From Candidatus Zhuqueibacterota bacterium 4572_119 (GTDB taxonomy: Bacteria; Zhuqueibacterota; Zhuqueibacteria; Thermofontimicrobiales; Thermofontimicrobiaceae), in the NCBI GenBank assembly GCA_002084535.1, contig NBLI01000002.1:1-17842 (forward strand): DNA of 17,842 bases. Direction: 5' to 3'. This document shows positions 1 through 7,529 of this stretch, in pieces. The notes beneath the pieces are model-generated. The model worked only from the letters and a program-made list of their open reading frames with translations, was not told the origin of the DNA and made no database searches. Both the position numbers and the translations under genes were made by a program. Position 1 is the stretch's first letter; every line of letters begins with the position of its first letter.

Positions 1-686
1 ACCAAGCCGTTGCCTGAAATATGCGAAGCAATTCCTTTTTTAATTTGCACCTCAAATGGTTGTTCCACCAAACCTAATTGGGGAATAGAAGCGTCAATTA
101 CTGCCACACCGTTTGAAGAGTTTTTGTCGGGAGTAATCGAAGCTTCACCAGCCGGCAGGAAGCCATAACAACCCGCTTCTTTTACAACCCCTGTGCTCCT
201 GCTCCCTTTATGACGGCCGATTTTAAACGTAACATTTGTTCCAGCTTCAGAAGTCAGTTTTACTTCTTTCCCAATGGAAAATAAATCAGCAATGCGGCGT
301 CCTTTTTCCTGGAGAAATTCATAATCTACATTAACAGCTCGTTCCAATGACTCAACTGGTTCGGGGTTTACAAATACAACTCTTGATCCGTTATGGCAAA
401 TGTGCTTAATTAATTTTGGGTAAATTAGGGGATTGGAACTAAGCACGATTACAGCCGAAACCTGTTTTACAATTTTTAATATTGTGGGTGACGATTCGCT
501 ATTTTGTTTTTTAAACGGAGCAGTTTCTAATAACAAAGAGCTTTTATTGATTTTTAGAGCTTTTTCAAAAAATGATCGTCCCAATTTCAATGAGAATTCG
601 TCAGCCAAAATGAGCAGCGAGTCTTTCTGATTGATATGTAAACAATCAAATAATGTTTTATGAATTACCCTATCAAGTTTGGTCAT
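1..686 (-). CDS. M29-type aminopeptidase-like protein (3' end outside window)
   Basis: Reading the minus strand from an ATG at 686 gives an open frame of 228 codons that runs off the left edge, so the C-terminus is missing. The protein begins MTKLDRVIHKTLFDC. Residues 20-120 look like an alpha/beta domain. Residues 157-182 hold GRHKGSRSTG followed by YGFLPAGEASITP, and after that come an IDASI segment and a KKGIASHISGNG turn. This arrangement is typical of the aminopeptidase T / M29 family (COG2309), in which the Glu of the P-A-G-E motif (here E181) is a metal ligand; the downstream metal ligands would lie off the window. Family members are cytosolic metallo-exopeptidases, though many relatives are uncharacterised. 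An in-frame stop lies 18 codons upstream and ATG 686 is the only good start; no strong ribosome site precedes it. It is transcribed in the same direction as floA and lies 167 bp downstream of the 144-aa gene. Confidence 0.7.
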   Translation of the reverse strand, partial: MTKLDRVIHKTLFDCLHINQKDSLLILADEFSLKLGRSFFEKALKINKSSLLLETAPFKKQNSESSPTILKIVKQVSAVIVLSSNPLIYPKLIKHICHNGSRVVFVNPEPVESLERAVNVDYEFLQEKGRRIADLFSIGKEVKLTSEAGTNVTFKIGRHKGSRSTGVVKEAGCYGFLPAGEASITPDKNSSNGVAVIDASIPQLGLVEQPFEVQIKKGIASHISGNGL

Positions 687-853
687 AGTTAGAGTGTTTT
701 TTTAGTTTGTTTTTTCTCCGGTTGAATTAGTTAGCACAGTGATTTTATCAATTTTATTTTTTAAACGCAATGAGAGAATAACAGGCGCAATGTCCGCAAA
801 TGAAAAACGCAATTAAAAAAAATGAATTGTAGTTTTAAGAAGTTCAGAAAAAA

Positions 854-1288
854 TTACCTATGGCGCGCTTTTTTGTTTGCTTTACACGGACCTAATATTT
901 CCAGTAGTAAAATCCCGCGTTTCAAATCATCACTTGATTTTAGACTGATCTCCAATGGGGGGGAGCTGCCTTTGTCAAAAATTTGACTACTATCAACCCT
1001 GGGAATTTGTTTTATCGGTTCTGGTTTTACCTGCTCCTGTTTTTCAGGTTCAGGAGCAGGGGCAACCTCCTGAAATTCTTGTTCAAAAACCGGCTGGACT
1101 TCCTGCTCCTCAAATTCATCAATTCCTGACTCTTCTTCCCAGGGTAACTTCCATTCGATTGGTTTAGGTTTTTTCACATCAGCATCTTCTGTTGATTGAT
1201 CCTTCTGCTGCTGTTGTTGTTTTTTCATTTTGTTGATAAATGAAATAATCGCTGAAATAATGATTATTATTGTGATTAGCTCATTCAT
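854..1288 (-). CDS. Single-TM low-complexity protein, last gene of the nfeD-floA cluster
   Basis: I do not recognise this 144-aa protein. Residues 2-18 are a hydrophobic, Ile-rich membrane segment, followed by KMKKQQQQQK, so the tail probably lies in the cytoplasm. Residues 22-100 are low-complexity, rich in Gln, Glu, Pro and Lys, and probably disordered. The last 25 residues change character: DDLKRGILLLEILGPCKANK reads as a short amphipathic helix ending in a G-P-C turn, and I expect this tail to be the conserved part. The ATG at 1288 is preceded by AAGGTGG, which overlaps the floA stop region; only 9 bp separate the two genes, so they are almost certainly co-transcribed and translationally linked. 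By position it may be a FloA or NfeD partner, but this is inference. The reading frame, start site and operon position are secure; the function is not. Confidence 0.75.
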   Translation of the reverse strand: MNELITIIIIISAIISFINKMKKQQQQQKDQSTEDADVKKPKPIEWKLPWEEESGIDEFEEQEVQPVFEQEFQEVAPAPEPEKQEQVKPEPIKQIPRVDSSQIFDKGSSPPLEISLKSSDDLKRGILLLEILGPCKANKKARHR

Positions 1289-1297
1289 GGCGCCACC

Positions 1298-2278
1298 TTA
1301 TTTTTTCGATTTATCTTCAGGGTCGGAAATGGAATCACGCATTTTTGTGTCAGCCTGAATGTTTTTCATGTTATAATAATCCATAATCCCCAGGTTACCT
1401 TCGCGGAAAGCCTGTGCCATGGCTTTTGGAACTTCTGCTTCCGCTTCGACAACACGAGCCTGCATTTCAACGACGGACGCTTTCATTTCCTGCTCTTTTG
1501 CGACCGCCATTGCCCGCCGTTCTTCAGCTTTTGCCTGGGCGATTCTTTTGTCGGCTTCAGCTTGATCGGTTTGCAATTTAGCGCCAATGTTTTCACCTAC
1601 ATCAACATCCGCGATATCGATGGAAAGAATTTCATACGCTGTTCCGGAATCAAGTCCTTTTTCTAATACCCGTTTTGAAATTTGATCCGGATTTTCCAGT
1701 ACATCTTTGTGGGCAGATGCCGACCCAATCGTAGTAACGATACCTTCTCCAACTCTGGCGATGATCGTTTCTTCACCCGCGCCGCCAACCAATCTATCAA
1801 TGTTTGTCCGAACAGTTACTCTGGCAGTTGCCCTTAATTGAATACCATCTTTTGCAATCGCTGAAACAAGAGGTGTTTCTATAACTTTCGGATTTACACT
1901 TAGCTTGACAGCTTCAAAAACATCACGTCCGGCAAGATCAATTGCTGTTGACCGTTCAAATGAAAGATTAATATTTGCTTTGTCGGCTGATATTAGTGCG
2001 TTTACAACACGGTCAACATTTCCACCGGCTAAATAATGGGCTTCCATTTTATTAATATCAACCTGAATGCCAGCTTTTGTGGCACTGATCATTGGTCGAA
2101 TAATAAGATGCGGCGGTACTTTTCTCAAACGCATTCCCACCAGGTCGCGCAGGATTTTTACCCTGACACCGGAAAAGTAGGCAGTGATCCATAGTCCGAT
2201 TGGTACAAAATAGGTGAATAATGATAGAAAAACAATAATTCCGATAACAACTAAAACAACTAACGCGGTTGCGCTCAT
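1298..2278 (-). CDS. floA: Flotillin-like membrane scaffold protein FloA
   Basis: This 326-aa protein matches FloA (YqfA) across its length. Residues 5-35 form a membrane-embedded hairpin-like segment. An SPFH-type domain follows from about 36 to 215 (VPPHLIIRPMISATKAGI, then TVRTNIDRLVGGAGEETI). An Ala/Glu-rich coiled coil at about 235-295 (EADKRIAQAKAEERRAM, then EAEAEVPKAMAQAFREGN) leads into the family signature MDYYNMKNIQADTKMRDSI. FloA proteins assemble into membrane microdomains that affect fluidity and organise membrane proteins. The start has a strong GGAGG 8 bp upstream of the ATG. It lies downstream of the short nfeD, and NfeD-flotillin pairing is a well-known genomic association. 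A 305-bp gap separates the two, so floA may also have its own promoter. Confidence 0.96.
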   Translation of the reverse strand: MSATALVVLVVIGIIVFLSLFTYFVPIGLWITAYFSGVRVKILRDLVGMRLRKVPPHLIIRPMISATKAGIQVDINKMEAHYLAGGNVDRVVNALISADKANINLSFERSTAIDLAGRDVFEAVKLSVNPKVIETPLVSAIAKDGIQLRATARVTVRTNIDRLVGGAGEETIIARVGEGIVTTIGSASAHKDVLENPDQISKRVLEKGLDSGTAYEILSIDIADVDVGENIGAKLQTDQAEADKRIAQAKAEERRAMAVAKEQEMKASVVEMQARVVEAEAEVPKAMAQAFREGNLGIMDYYNMKNIQADTKMRDSISDPEDKSKK

Positions 2279-2583
2279 GATTTATTCCTCCTGTTTATTT
2301 TTGAATTTTATTATTGATTTAAGGTGACAAATTAGACGGACTTGTATTCTTTTGAAAAAAAATAAAGATATATTTCTGAATGGCAACAAATTATTTTTAC
2401 TTCAATACTATCAAGAAACTTGAATCAGCTTTTAGAAATTAGCAGTTAGCTATTAGCTTAAAATACAATTAGTTATGTTATGTCGTTCCAGTTTCACCGA
2501 TTTTTGGTGGATACTGGAATCTCATGATTTAAAAAAAAGTTTCTCACATAAAATCAGATTCGTTTTTTGGCGAACCTCCGGCA
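2279..2583. other. 305-bp intergenic gap between short nfeD and floA
   Basis: No credible gene is visible on either strand. The gap contains the floA ribosome site near its left end, an AT-rich stretch, three spaced TTAGC words (2439-2458) and a hairpin repeat (2481-2523). The hairpin could weaken transcription coming from nfeD, which would make floA partly independent, but there is no T-run, so it is not a clear terminator. Confidence 0.6.
2481..2523. repeat. Hairpin repeat unit TGTCRTTCC...GGAATCT
   Basis: The arms TTCCAGTTTCACC (2486-2498) and GGTGGATACTGGAA (2506-2519) pair imperfectly around a short T-rich loop. The outer words TGTCGTTCC and GGAATCT match the outer words of the repeat units at 5189 (TGTCATTCC...GGAATCT) and 17763 (TGTCATTTC...GAAATC). 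This makes it a probable diverged single copy of the same dispersed repeat family. Confidence 0.5.
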
Positions 2584-3069
2584 CTATTTATTAGCTGTCT
2601 CCCGGACAACAACACGGTTTCCTTCGACGAGTATAACTTCTATTGGTCGATCCTTTTCGATGAAAGCTCCCTCCGCGACAACATCTACCTTTTCATTGTC
2701 GATTAAAGCGATGCCCGCTGGTCGGAGCTTCGTATATGTGCTGCCGTGTTTTCCCATTAAAGCTGGCAAATTATCCGCGGATGCGTGAAATCCCTCCGTT
2801 TTTTTTTGGTCTGTGCTGAGAACCATTTCGCGCCATGTCTTGGATTTAACGACAAAACGAATGAGTATTGCCGATATGATTATTGCGGCGATGAGTATGA
2901 AATTGGCGATCCTGGCGTCCAGCTTTGTGTATGCTAAAATAATTCCCAGTACAATCAAACCAAATCCAAAAATTCCAAATATGTTTAAACCAGGAACTAA
3001 AAAGATTTCTACTAATATTAAAATAAAACCAGCGATGATGATACCGCCGATGATAAATCCCAGGGACAT
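2584..3069 (-). CDS. Short NfeD-family membrane protein (no protease domain)
   Basis: This 161-aa protein is a short-form NfeD. Residues 1-75 hold three or so hydrophobic segments with the family turn VEIFLVPGLNIFGIFGFG. Residues about 80-161 form the soluble OB-fold NfeD domain (TEGFHASADNLPALMGKHG, TKLRPAGIALIDNEKVDVV, FIEKDRPIEVILVEGN). Short NfeD proteins are thought to interact with SPFH/stomatin/flotillin proteins, and floA is the next gene downstream. Its membrane and OB parts are strikingly similar to the C-terminal half of the long NfeD encoded 670 bp upstream: both have KSKT, an E-G-F-H turn, LRPAGI, and VDVVAEG followed by FIE. The pair are therefore clear paralogues, probably from duplication. 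The start has GAGGTG 6-7 bp before the ATG. Confidence 0.92.
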   Translation of the reverse strand: MSLGFIIGGIIIAGFILILVEIFLVPGLNIFGIFGFGLIVLGIILAYTKLDARIANFILIAAIIISAILIRFVVKSKTWREMVLSTDQKKTEGFHASADNLPALMGKHGSTYTKLRPAGIALIDNEKVDVVAEGAFIEKDRPIEVILVEGNRVVVRETANK

Positions 3070-3127
3070 ATTGACACCTCAAAATTAAGTTAGAAAATTT
3101 CAGTTGCTAAATGCTGAAGCTCTTTTA

Positions 3128-3739
3128 TTATTCCAGAAAAACAGAAGCGTTGTCCTGGAGAATAAGCAGCAAGTTATCAGTATATTTGGATCGTGAAATG
3201 ATAAATTTTGACTCTGATCTATATCCGTCTTCATCGGCATCAGCGCGGACACCTTTAAATTTGATTGAGTGAGTTCCATCAGCGTCTTTATTGATGCTGC
3301 CACTAAAGCCCGTGCTAAAAGAGAAATTATAGCCCGTCTCTCCACTTAGTGTGAAATCAGCGGTTATTTCATCTTCATACTTCACATGGTAGTTGCGAAT
3401 GTTTTCAATGCCAAGCTCAATCTTTTGTCCTTTTGAATAATCTCTCCGAATTTTGTCGGGCTGCAGGCAAAAAATGAGTTCCGGTATGGCGAGGTCATCG
3501 TGCCAATCAATGGTAAAATATTTTCTAAAGTTTAATTGCCCTTTTTTCTCCTCAGAAAAAGTAAATCCTCCCAACATGGTCATTTTGTAAGGCACGCGCT
3601 GATTTTTTAAAGAAATGGTAGTATAATTATTTTCGTCTTTTGAAATCTTTATTTTTTCACCACAATATTGAACAAATATTTCCACATCGGAAAATTGTAA
3701 ACATACTTTTGAGCAAGTCAATAATAAAAGGCTTTTCAT
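3128..3739 (-). CDS. Unrecognised 203-aa protein between two nfeD genes
   Basis: I do not recognise this protein. The ATG at 3739 shares one base with the TGA stop of the long nfeD (TGATG) and has AGGAAGG about 7 bp upstream, which points to translational coupling. A TTG one codon earlier is possible but less likely. The N-terminus MKSLLLLTCSKVCLQ is a short hydrophobic stretch that could be a weak signal sequence or lipobox-like region (Cys9), but it is not convincing. The rest has alternating hydrophobic/polar residues and reads as beta-rich: ITADFTLSGETGYNFSFSTG, then HSIKFKGVRADADEDGYRSE. Nothing looks catalytic. The acidic DADEDG stretch near residue 165 might bind a cation, but that is speculative. 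Position inside the NfeD cluster suggests a partner or substrate-presenting role at the membrane. The codon use and frame look genuine. Confidence 0.75.
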   Translation of the reverse strand: MKSLLLLTCSKVCLQFSDVEIFVQYCGEKIKISKDENNYTTISLKNQRVPYKMTMLGGFTFSEEKKGQLNFRKYFTIDWHDDLAIPELIFCLQPDKIRRDYSKGQKIELGIENIRNYHVKYEDEITADFTLSGETGYNFSFSTGFSGSINKDADGTHSIKFKGVRADADEDGYRSESKFIISRSKYTDNLLLILQDNASVFLE

Positions 3740-5070
3740 CAACTAACCTTCCTTACAATAATTTTATATCCTTCAACTTTAACAATTTTAATTTTTGTGT
3801 TTTGTTCAATAAACTCACCTTCTGCGACAACGTCCAACCGGTGATTTTCAAACAAGCCAATTCCAGCGGGACGCAACGCCGAAAGCGCGACGCCAGCATA
3901 TCCGAGGAAAGATTCGTATTCAGAAGGTGCTGAATGAAAACCCTCTTGCTTGTTTTCTGTTGTTTCAAGAATTAGGTTCCTGAAAGTTTTAGATTTGGGC
4001 AGAAGTTTCATTATCGGCAAAACAAGCGCGAATGCCAGGATGAATGATATTCCCACGAGTGTAATGGCATTCACTACTTCAGTAAAGTCTAATTTTTCTA
4101 CATGTCCGACCAGGCTCAAAACAAAACTAATGAGAATGCAGACTATTCCACCAATACCAGCGATTCCAAAACCAGGGATGACAAAGGCTTCTAAAAGTAA
4201 AAGCCCAACACCGATAAAAAAGATAAGAATTTCGGTCCATTGCGCCAGGTTGACAAGGTAATGGCTGCCAAAGAAAACCGTCAAAGCAATTAATGCCAGC
4301 GTACCGCCAATTCCCCAGCCAGGAGTCCGCACTTCGAAGATAAGCCCGAATATGCCAATGGTTAAAAGTAAAGAACTGATAATCGGATTGGTTAAAAAAT
4401 AAACTAATTTTTCCGACCAGTTGATTTTTGTATATATTACGGATTCCTGCTTTAATCCAAATTGTGTCAACATCTCCGCGAAGTCCTCGACAATGCCGTC
4501 CGCGATTTTGTGCCGGACAGCTTCCTCGGCGGTCAGTGTGAGCAGTTTCCCTTTTTCGATGACATCCGGGACTTCGATGTCTTCATCCACCATTGATTCC
4601 ACAATATCCACCGGTCGGTTATTGCGTTGAGCAATGGACCGCATGACGGATCGGAGATATGAAACCATTTTTTCTGAAGCCTTTTTTCCGCTTTGGTCAA
4701 CCGGTGTAACAGCGCCAATTGAACTTCCTGGTGTCATATAAATTTTCTGGCAGGAAAGAGCGATAAGCGCGCCTGCCGAAGCTGCTTCCCGGTTAATTAG
4801 GGCAATGGTGGGAACCTGCGCGTCAAAAATAGCGTCGCGGATTTGCAGGGCGGCGTCAACTCTGCCACCCGGAGTATTTATTTCCAGAATTACAGCGCCA
4901 ATATTTTGTTCGTTGGCTTTTTCAATGATTCTGGAAATATAATTGGGTAATCCAAGGTTGATTTCCCCCTCAATTTTAATGTGATAACTCGATGTAGAAT
5001 CAATGTCGGCTTTTGCGGGAGAAGTGAATAGAAGAAAAATAATTGCGCTAAAAGACAGGAAATATTTCAT
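3739..5070 (-). CDS. Long NfeD: membrane-bound ClpP/SppA-like serine protease
   Basis: This 443-aa protein is a full-length NfeD (NfeD1a type). It has a signal peptide at residues 1-21 (MKYFLSFSAIIFLLFTSPAKA), then a ClpP-class protease domain at about 28-205. That domain contains the substrate-binding INTPGGRVDAA motif and the nucleophile in REAASAGALIAL (Ser98). K134 in ASEKMVSYLR is the likely general base, since this family uses a Ser-Lys dyad. Residues about 225-365 form four or five membrane segments with VIPGFGIAGIGG, and 370-443 form the OB-fold NfeD domain. Archaeal homologues cleave the hydrophobic C-terminus of partner stomatins, so a link to FloA is reasonable although FloA itself may not be the substrate. 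It is the first gene of the cluster; its promoter should lie in the repeat-bearing gap to its right. Confidence 0.93.
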   Translation of the reverse strand: MKYFLSFSAIIFLLFTSPAKADIDSTSSYHIKIEGEINLGLPNYISRIIEKANEQNIGAVILEINTPGGRVDAALQIRDAIFDAQVPTIALINREAASAGALIALSCQKIYMTPGSSIGAVTPVDQSGKKASEKMVSYLRSVMRSIAQRNNRPVDIVESMVDEDIEVPDVIEKGKLLTLTAEEAVRHKIADGIVEDFAEMLTQFGLKQESVIYTKINWSEKLVYFLTNPIISSLLLTIGIFGLIFEVRTPGWGIGGTLALIALTVFFGSHYLVNLAQWTEILIFFIGVGLLLLEAFVIPGFGIAGIGGIVCILISFVLSLVGHVEKLDFTEVVNAITLVGISFILAFALVLPIMKLLPKSKTFRNLILETTENKQEGFHSAPSEYESFLGYAGVALSALRPAGIGLFENHRLDVVAEGEFIEQNTKIKIVKVEGYKIIVRKVS

Positions 5071-5384
5071 TAAATTCTCTGGTTTTAGGTAAATGTTTGT
5101 TGTAAAATAACGTAAATCTACAGCATGTTGAATGGCGTGGGGAATAGTAGATATTAGTATTTAGTGTCTGAACGAAAACATTTTGTTTTGTCATTCCGAG
5201 CAGAGCGAAGCGGAGTCGAGGAATCTGTAAATCAAATACTTTCAAGAATGCCAGATTTCTCGCTTCACTCGAAATGACACAATTTGGTCGTTTTCATTCA
5301 ATCATTATTTAATTGAATGTTTTTTAGAATAATTTTATTATTTTGATTTAGAGGTAAAAATTTTTATAATTCAATGAGCTTTTA
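5071..5384. other. 314-bp intergenic gap with inverted repeat element
   Basis: The gap must hold the promoter of the nfeD-floA cluster on the minus strand, but I could not pick out a convincing -35/-10 pair. Its centre is occupied by the composite hairpin repeat at 5171-5297. A 65-codon minus-strand frame through here (5048-5245) reads IPRLRFALLGMTK, the usual translation of this repeat, and is not a gene. Confidence 0.6.
5171..5297. repeat. Paired inverted hairpin repeat (BIME- or MITE-like)
   Basis: Unit 1 (5189-5226) starts TGTCATTCCGAG and ends GAGGAATCT. Unit 2 (5253-5279) is in opposite orientation: AGATTTCTCGCTTCACTCG followed by AAATGACA, whose reverse complement starts TGTCATTTCGAGTG and ends GAGAAATCT. 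The two face each other across 26 bp. The flanks also mirror each other loosely (GAAAAC near 5174 and GTTTTC near 5289), suggesting one composite element of about 127 bp. No protein is encoded. The same architecture recurs at the right edge of the window. Confidence 0.7.
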
Positions 5385-5747
5385 TTAAGCGTTTGATTTT
5401 TCACTTTTTTTTATATCAAAATCTTTAAATTGTATAAATTCAGCCCGCACCAGTGAATGGATGTATTCCGATAATCTATCATAAACTGGATCGACTTTTT
5501 CTTTGAAATTTTCTTTTAATCTTAAGCCGATTTCTTTTACCGTTTGCTTGCCGTCTATTTGTTTCCAAACAAAACTACCGAATTCATCCAGGTCAACTTT
5601 ATAGTAGGGATGTTTCATTTTTGGCAAAACATATTTTAAAAAAAAATTATATTTAAATTTTGGTTTTAAAATAATGACTTTCCCTTCTTGTGATTCCTCC
5701 GATTGTACTGTCTTAACCGGTACAAGTTCAAGAAGGTTAACAGCCAT
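5385..5747 (-). CDS. Stand-alone PqqD-like protein
   Basis: This 120-aa protein carries a PqqD-type fold at about residues 45-112. The signature runs YKVDLDEFGSFVWKQIDGKQ, then TVKEIGLRLKENFKEKVDPVYDRL and a terminal helix ending AEFIQF. PqqD domains (PF05402) are winged-helix peptide chaperones that deliver precursor peptides to radical SAM or other modifying enzymes. No radical SAM enzyme or candidate precursor is visible in the window. The extra N-terminal 45 residues are Lys-rich and lack a signal peptide, so it is cytosolic. GAGAGG precedes the ATG by 7 bp. The gene stands alone: the terminator at 5858-5899 lies upstream, and a loose -35/-10 pair (TTGTTT, 18 bp, TATAAA on the minus strand at 5818-5789) could be its promoter. 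A role outside peptide modification is possible, since lone PqqD-like proteins are common. Confidence 0.82.
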   Translation of the reverse strand: MAVNLLELVPVKTVQSEESQEGKVIILKPKFKYNFFLKYVLPKMKHPYYKVDLDEFGSFVWKQIDGKQTVKEIGLRLKENFKEKVDPVYDRLSEYIHSLVRAEFIQFKDFDIKKSEKSNA

Positions 5748-5857
5748 TAAAAACCTCTCATTTCGTAATATTCATAATGCGCACAAAATTTATAGTCTAA
5801 AGTAAAGAAAAAAAACAAATAAGTCAATTGAAATATATAAAAAATTTATTAAAATGT

Positions 5858-5899
5858 AAAAAAAAGCTCTCTGAATTTAGCACTTCAGAGAGCTTTTTT
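5858..5899 (-). terminator. Strong, probably bidirectional intrinsic terminator
   Basis: A perfect 11-bp stem, AGCTCTCTGAA (5865-5875) with TTCAGAGAGCT (5884-5894), closes an 8-nt loop and is flanked by an A-run on the left and a T-run on the right. On the minus strand it sits about 70 bp after the MFS stop codon and ends in eight U residues. It insulates the MFS gene from the PqqD-like gene. Confidence 0.92.
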
Positions 5900-5969
5900 G
5901 AGTTTATTAAAAGAGTGGTGTAAATTATGTTGATTTAATTTTTTTTAAAATTTGTAAAAAGAATTGGAT

Positions 5970-7529
5970 TTATGCTTTCTGACCTGATGGCAGCTCAAGT
6001 CCGTAACCCTGCTCTTTATCTGCCTGTCTCAACTTGAATGCCAGAAACATAGCAATCAGACCACAAATCACCAATAAGGCAATTGGAACAGTATAATCGT
6101 ACATCATTTCGCCGCTACGGATTTTTTCGAGATTTGCTTTGTTGGCAAGATCCAGAACAGCTCCAATTCCCCAAAAGAAAAGAAGCAATCCCCAGTTTTG
6201 AACAGTGAACATTGAGGCGTAAGCAGTCCCTAAACGGCTCTCAGCAACAATTTTAGCGACTGATGGCCACATAGCAGCCGGTACCAATGAAAAGGCGATT
6301 CCCAAACTGATAAGTCCAAGGTATCCGAAAATCACATGGCTAAAGCTGGAAAGGAAAACGTGCGCTAATATCAGCAACAGAGAACCCAAAATCATCAGCG
6401 AAGCAGCTTTTCCTTTCCGGTCAACGTAGCTTCCAAAAATTGGCGTAAAAAAGACAGTCGCCAACGGAAGCACGCTGGCAGTTTTGGGTCCGTTGGAAAA
6501 CCAAATGGCAAATTGATCGCGTAATGAATACCCAAAAAGGACAAAAAGAACCAGAATTATCAAAATGGAAACGCCCTTGCCAGTACTGGATTTGATGCGC
6601 AATGGTACCATGCTAAAACCAACACCAAACAGGAACAACGCCAGAAAGATGACTACGCTTCCCAGAGTCTGCATACCAAACGGAGTGAAGTAATTACCTT
6701 CAGATGGTAATTCCGCGGAGAAACCAAATTTGTTGATGAGCAAATCTGGCGCGTATTGCATAAACGGAAATACTGCCGCGTAAAACGAAACGCAAAGGAG
6801 TGCAATATAGATGAATGATTTATTGGTGGCAAGATCAACGAGATCGGAGAATTTGAATTCTTCATCTCCCTCTTCATCTTCTGTTTTTCTGCCCCGCTGC
6901 CGATCGAGCATGACATCAAAAATTAGATAGACGAGGAAGAAAATCAGGGAGATTCCAATCAGTGTGGCTGCAAAAGCCACAGCTGGCGCGACAGCGCCTC
7001 CACCAATATCAATTGAAAGCGCGATTCCCATGGCTGAACCTAACCTGCCGAAGCCAACATTGATCGCCATTGCCAGGGCGAGTTCATATCCTTTGAACCA
7101 CTTGACAACGGTACGGGTTACAACGACGCAAATAACTTCCAGACCAGAACCGAACAGCACCCTGCCAATGATCATAGAAATGAGTTGGGCGGAAGAACCA
7201 TTTTCGCCGAAATACTGATAAGCGCCAAGGGCACTGATTAATCCGCCAAGTCCCGCCATAACTCCGAAAATCAATCCGGCTAATTTAATTCCCCATTTGT
7301 CAAGAATAATGCCGCCGATAATGATCATGCCAAAAACGTTGGCAATCGTCGTTAATCCGATCATCCTGCCAAACTCTTCACTGCTGAAACCCAGGGCTTC
7401 AACCGCCGGTTTCAGTCCAGAGTAAAAATCCTGAAACCAATAAGTCGCGAACATGAGTGCGCTGATAATAACCAGAATGAACCACCGCATGGCGATGGAA
7501 TCTTTCAGGGTTTTTTTCGCTTGCTCCAT
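5970..7529 (-). CDS. MFS permease, substrate unknown
   Basis: This 519-aa protein is a major facilitator superfamily carrier with about 12 to 14 membrane segments. The first starts at residue 14 (MRWFILVIISALMFATYWF). Motif A of the N-half is at 72-85 (GGIILDKWGIKLAG), and its C-half counterpart is GSYVDRKGKAASL at 366-377. Between the halves lies a charged cytoplasmic loop at 207-235 (DRQRGRKTEDEEGDEE). The segment KDSIAMRWF and the FYSGLKPAVEALG region resemble the MFSD1/oxalate-formate-like branch common in FCB bacteria. Substrates there are mostly unknown, although MFSD1 itself carries dipeptides, so I do not assign one. The start has AAGGAG 7 bp before the ATG. It is single-gene, ended by the hairpin at 5858-5899 and divergent from ecfT. 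Confidence 0.88.
   Translation of the reverse strand: MEQAKKTLKDSIAMRWFILVIISALMFATYWFQDFYSGLKPAVEALGFSSEEFGRMIGLTTIANVFGMIIIGGIILDKWGIKLAGLIFGVMAGLGGLISALGAYQYFGENGSSAQLISMIIGRVLFGSGLEVICVVVTRTVVKWFKGYELALAMAINVGFGRLGSAMGIALSIDIGGGAVAPAVAFAATLIGISLIFFLVYLIFDVMLDRQRGRKTEDEEGDEEFKFSDLVDLATNKSFIYIALLCVSFYAAVFPFMQYAPDLLINKFGFSAELPSEGNYFTPFGMQTLGSVVIFLALFLFGVGFSMVPLRIKSSTGKGVSILIILVLFVLFGYSLRDQFAIWFSNGPKTASVLPLATVFFTPIFGSYVDRKGKAASLMILGSLLLILAHVFLSSFSHVIFGYLGLISLGIAFSLVPAAMWPSVAKIVAESRLGTAYASMFTVQNWGLLLFFWGIGAVLDLANKANLEKIRSGEMMYDYTVPIALLVICGLIAMFLAFKLRQADKEQGYGLELPSGQKA

Noticed and set aside
433..630. 65-codon plus-strand frame
   Set aside because: It lies entirely antisense to the M29-type aminopeptidase frame, which carries clear family motifs.
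5048..5245. 65-codon minus-strand frame overlapping the long nfeD start
   Set aside because: Its sequence (IPRLRFALLGMTK) is the translation of the hairpin repeat, and it has no ribosome site or family resemblance.
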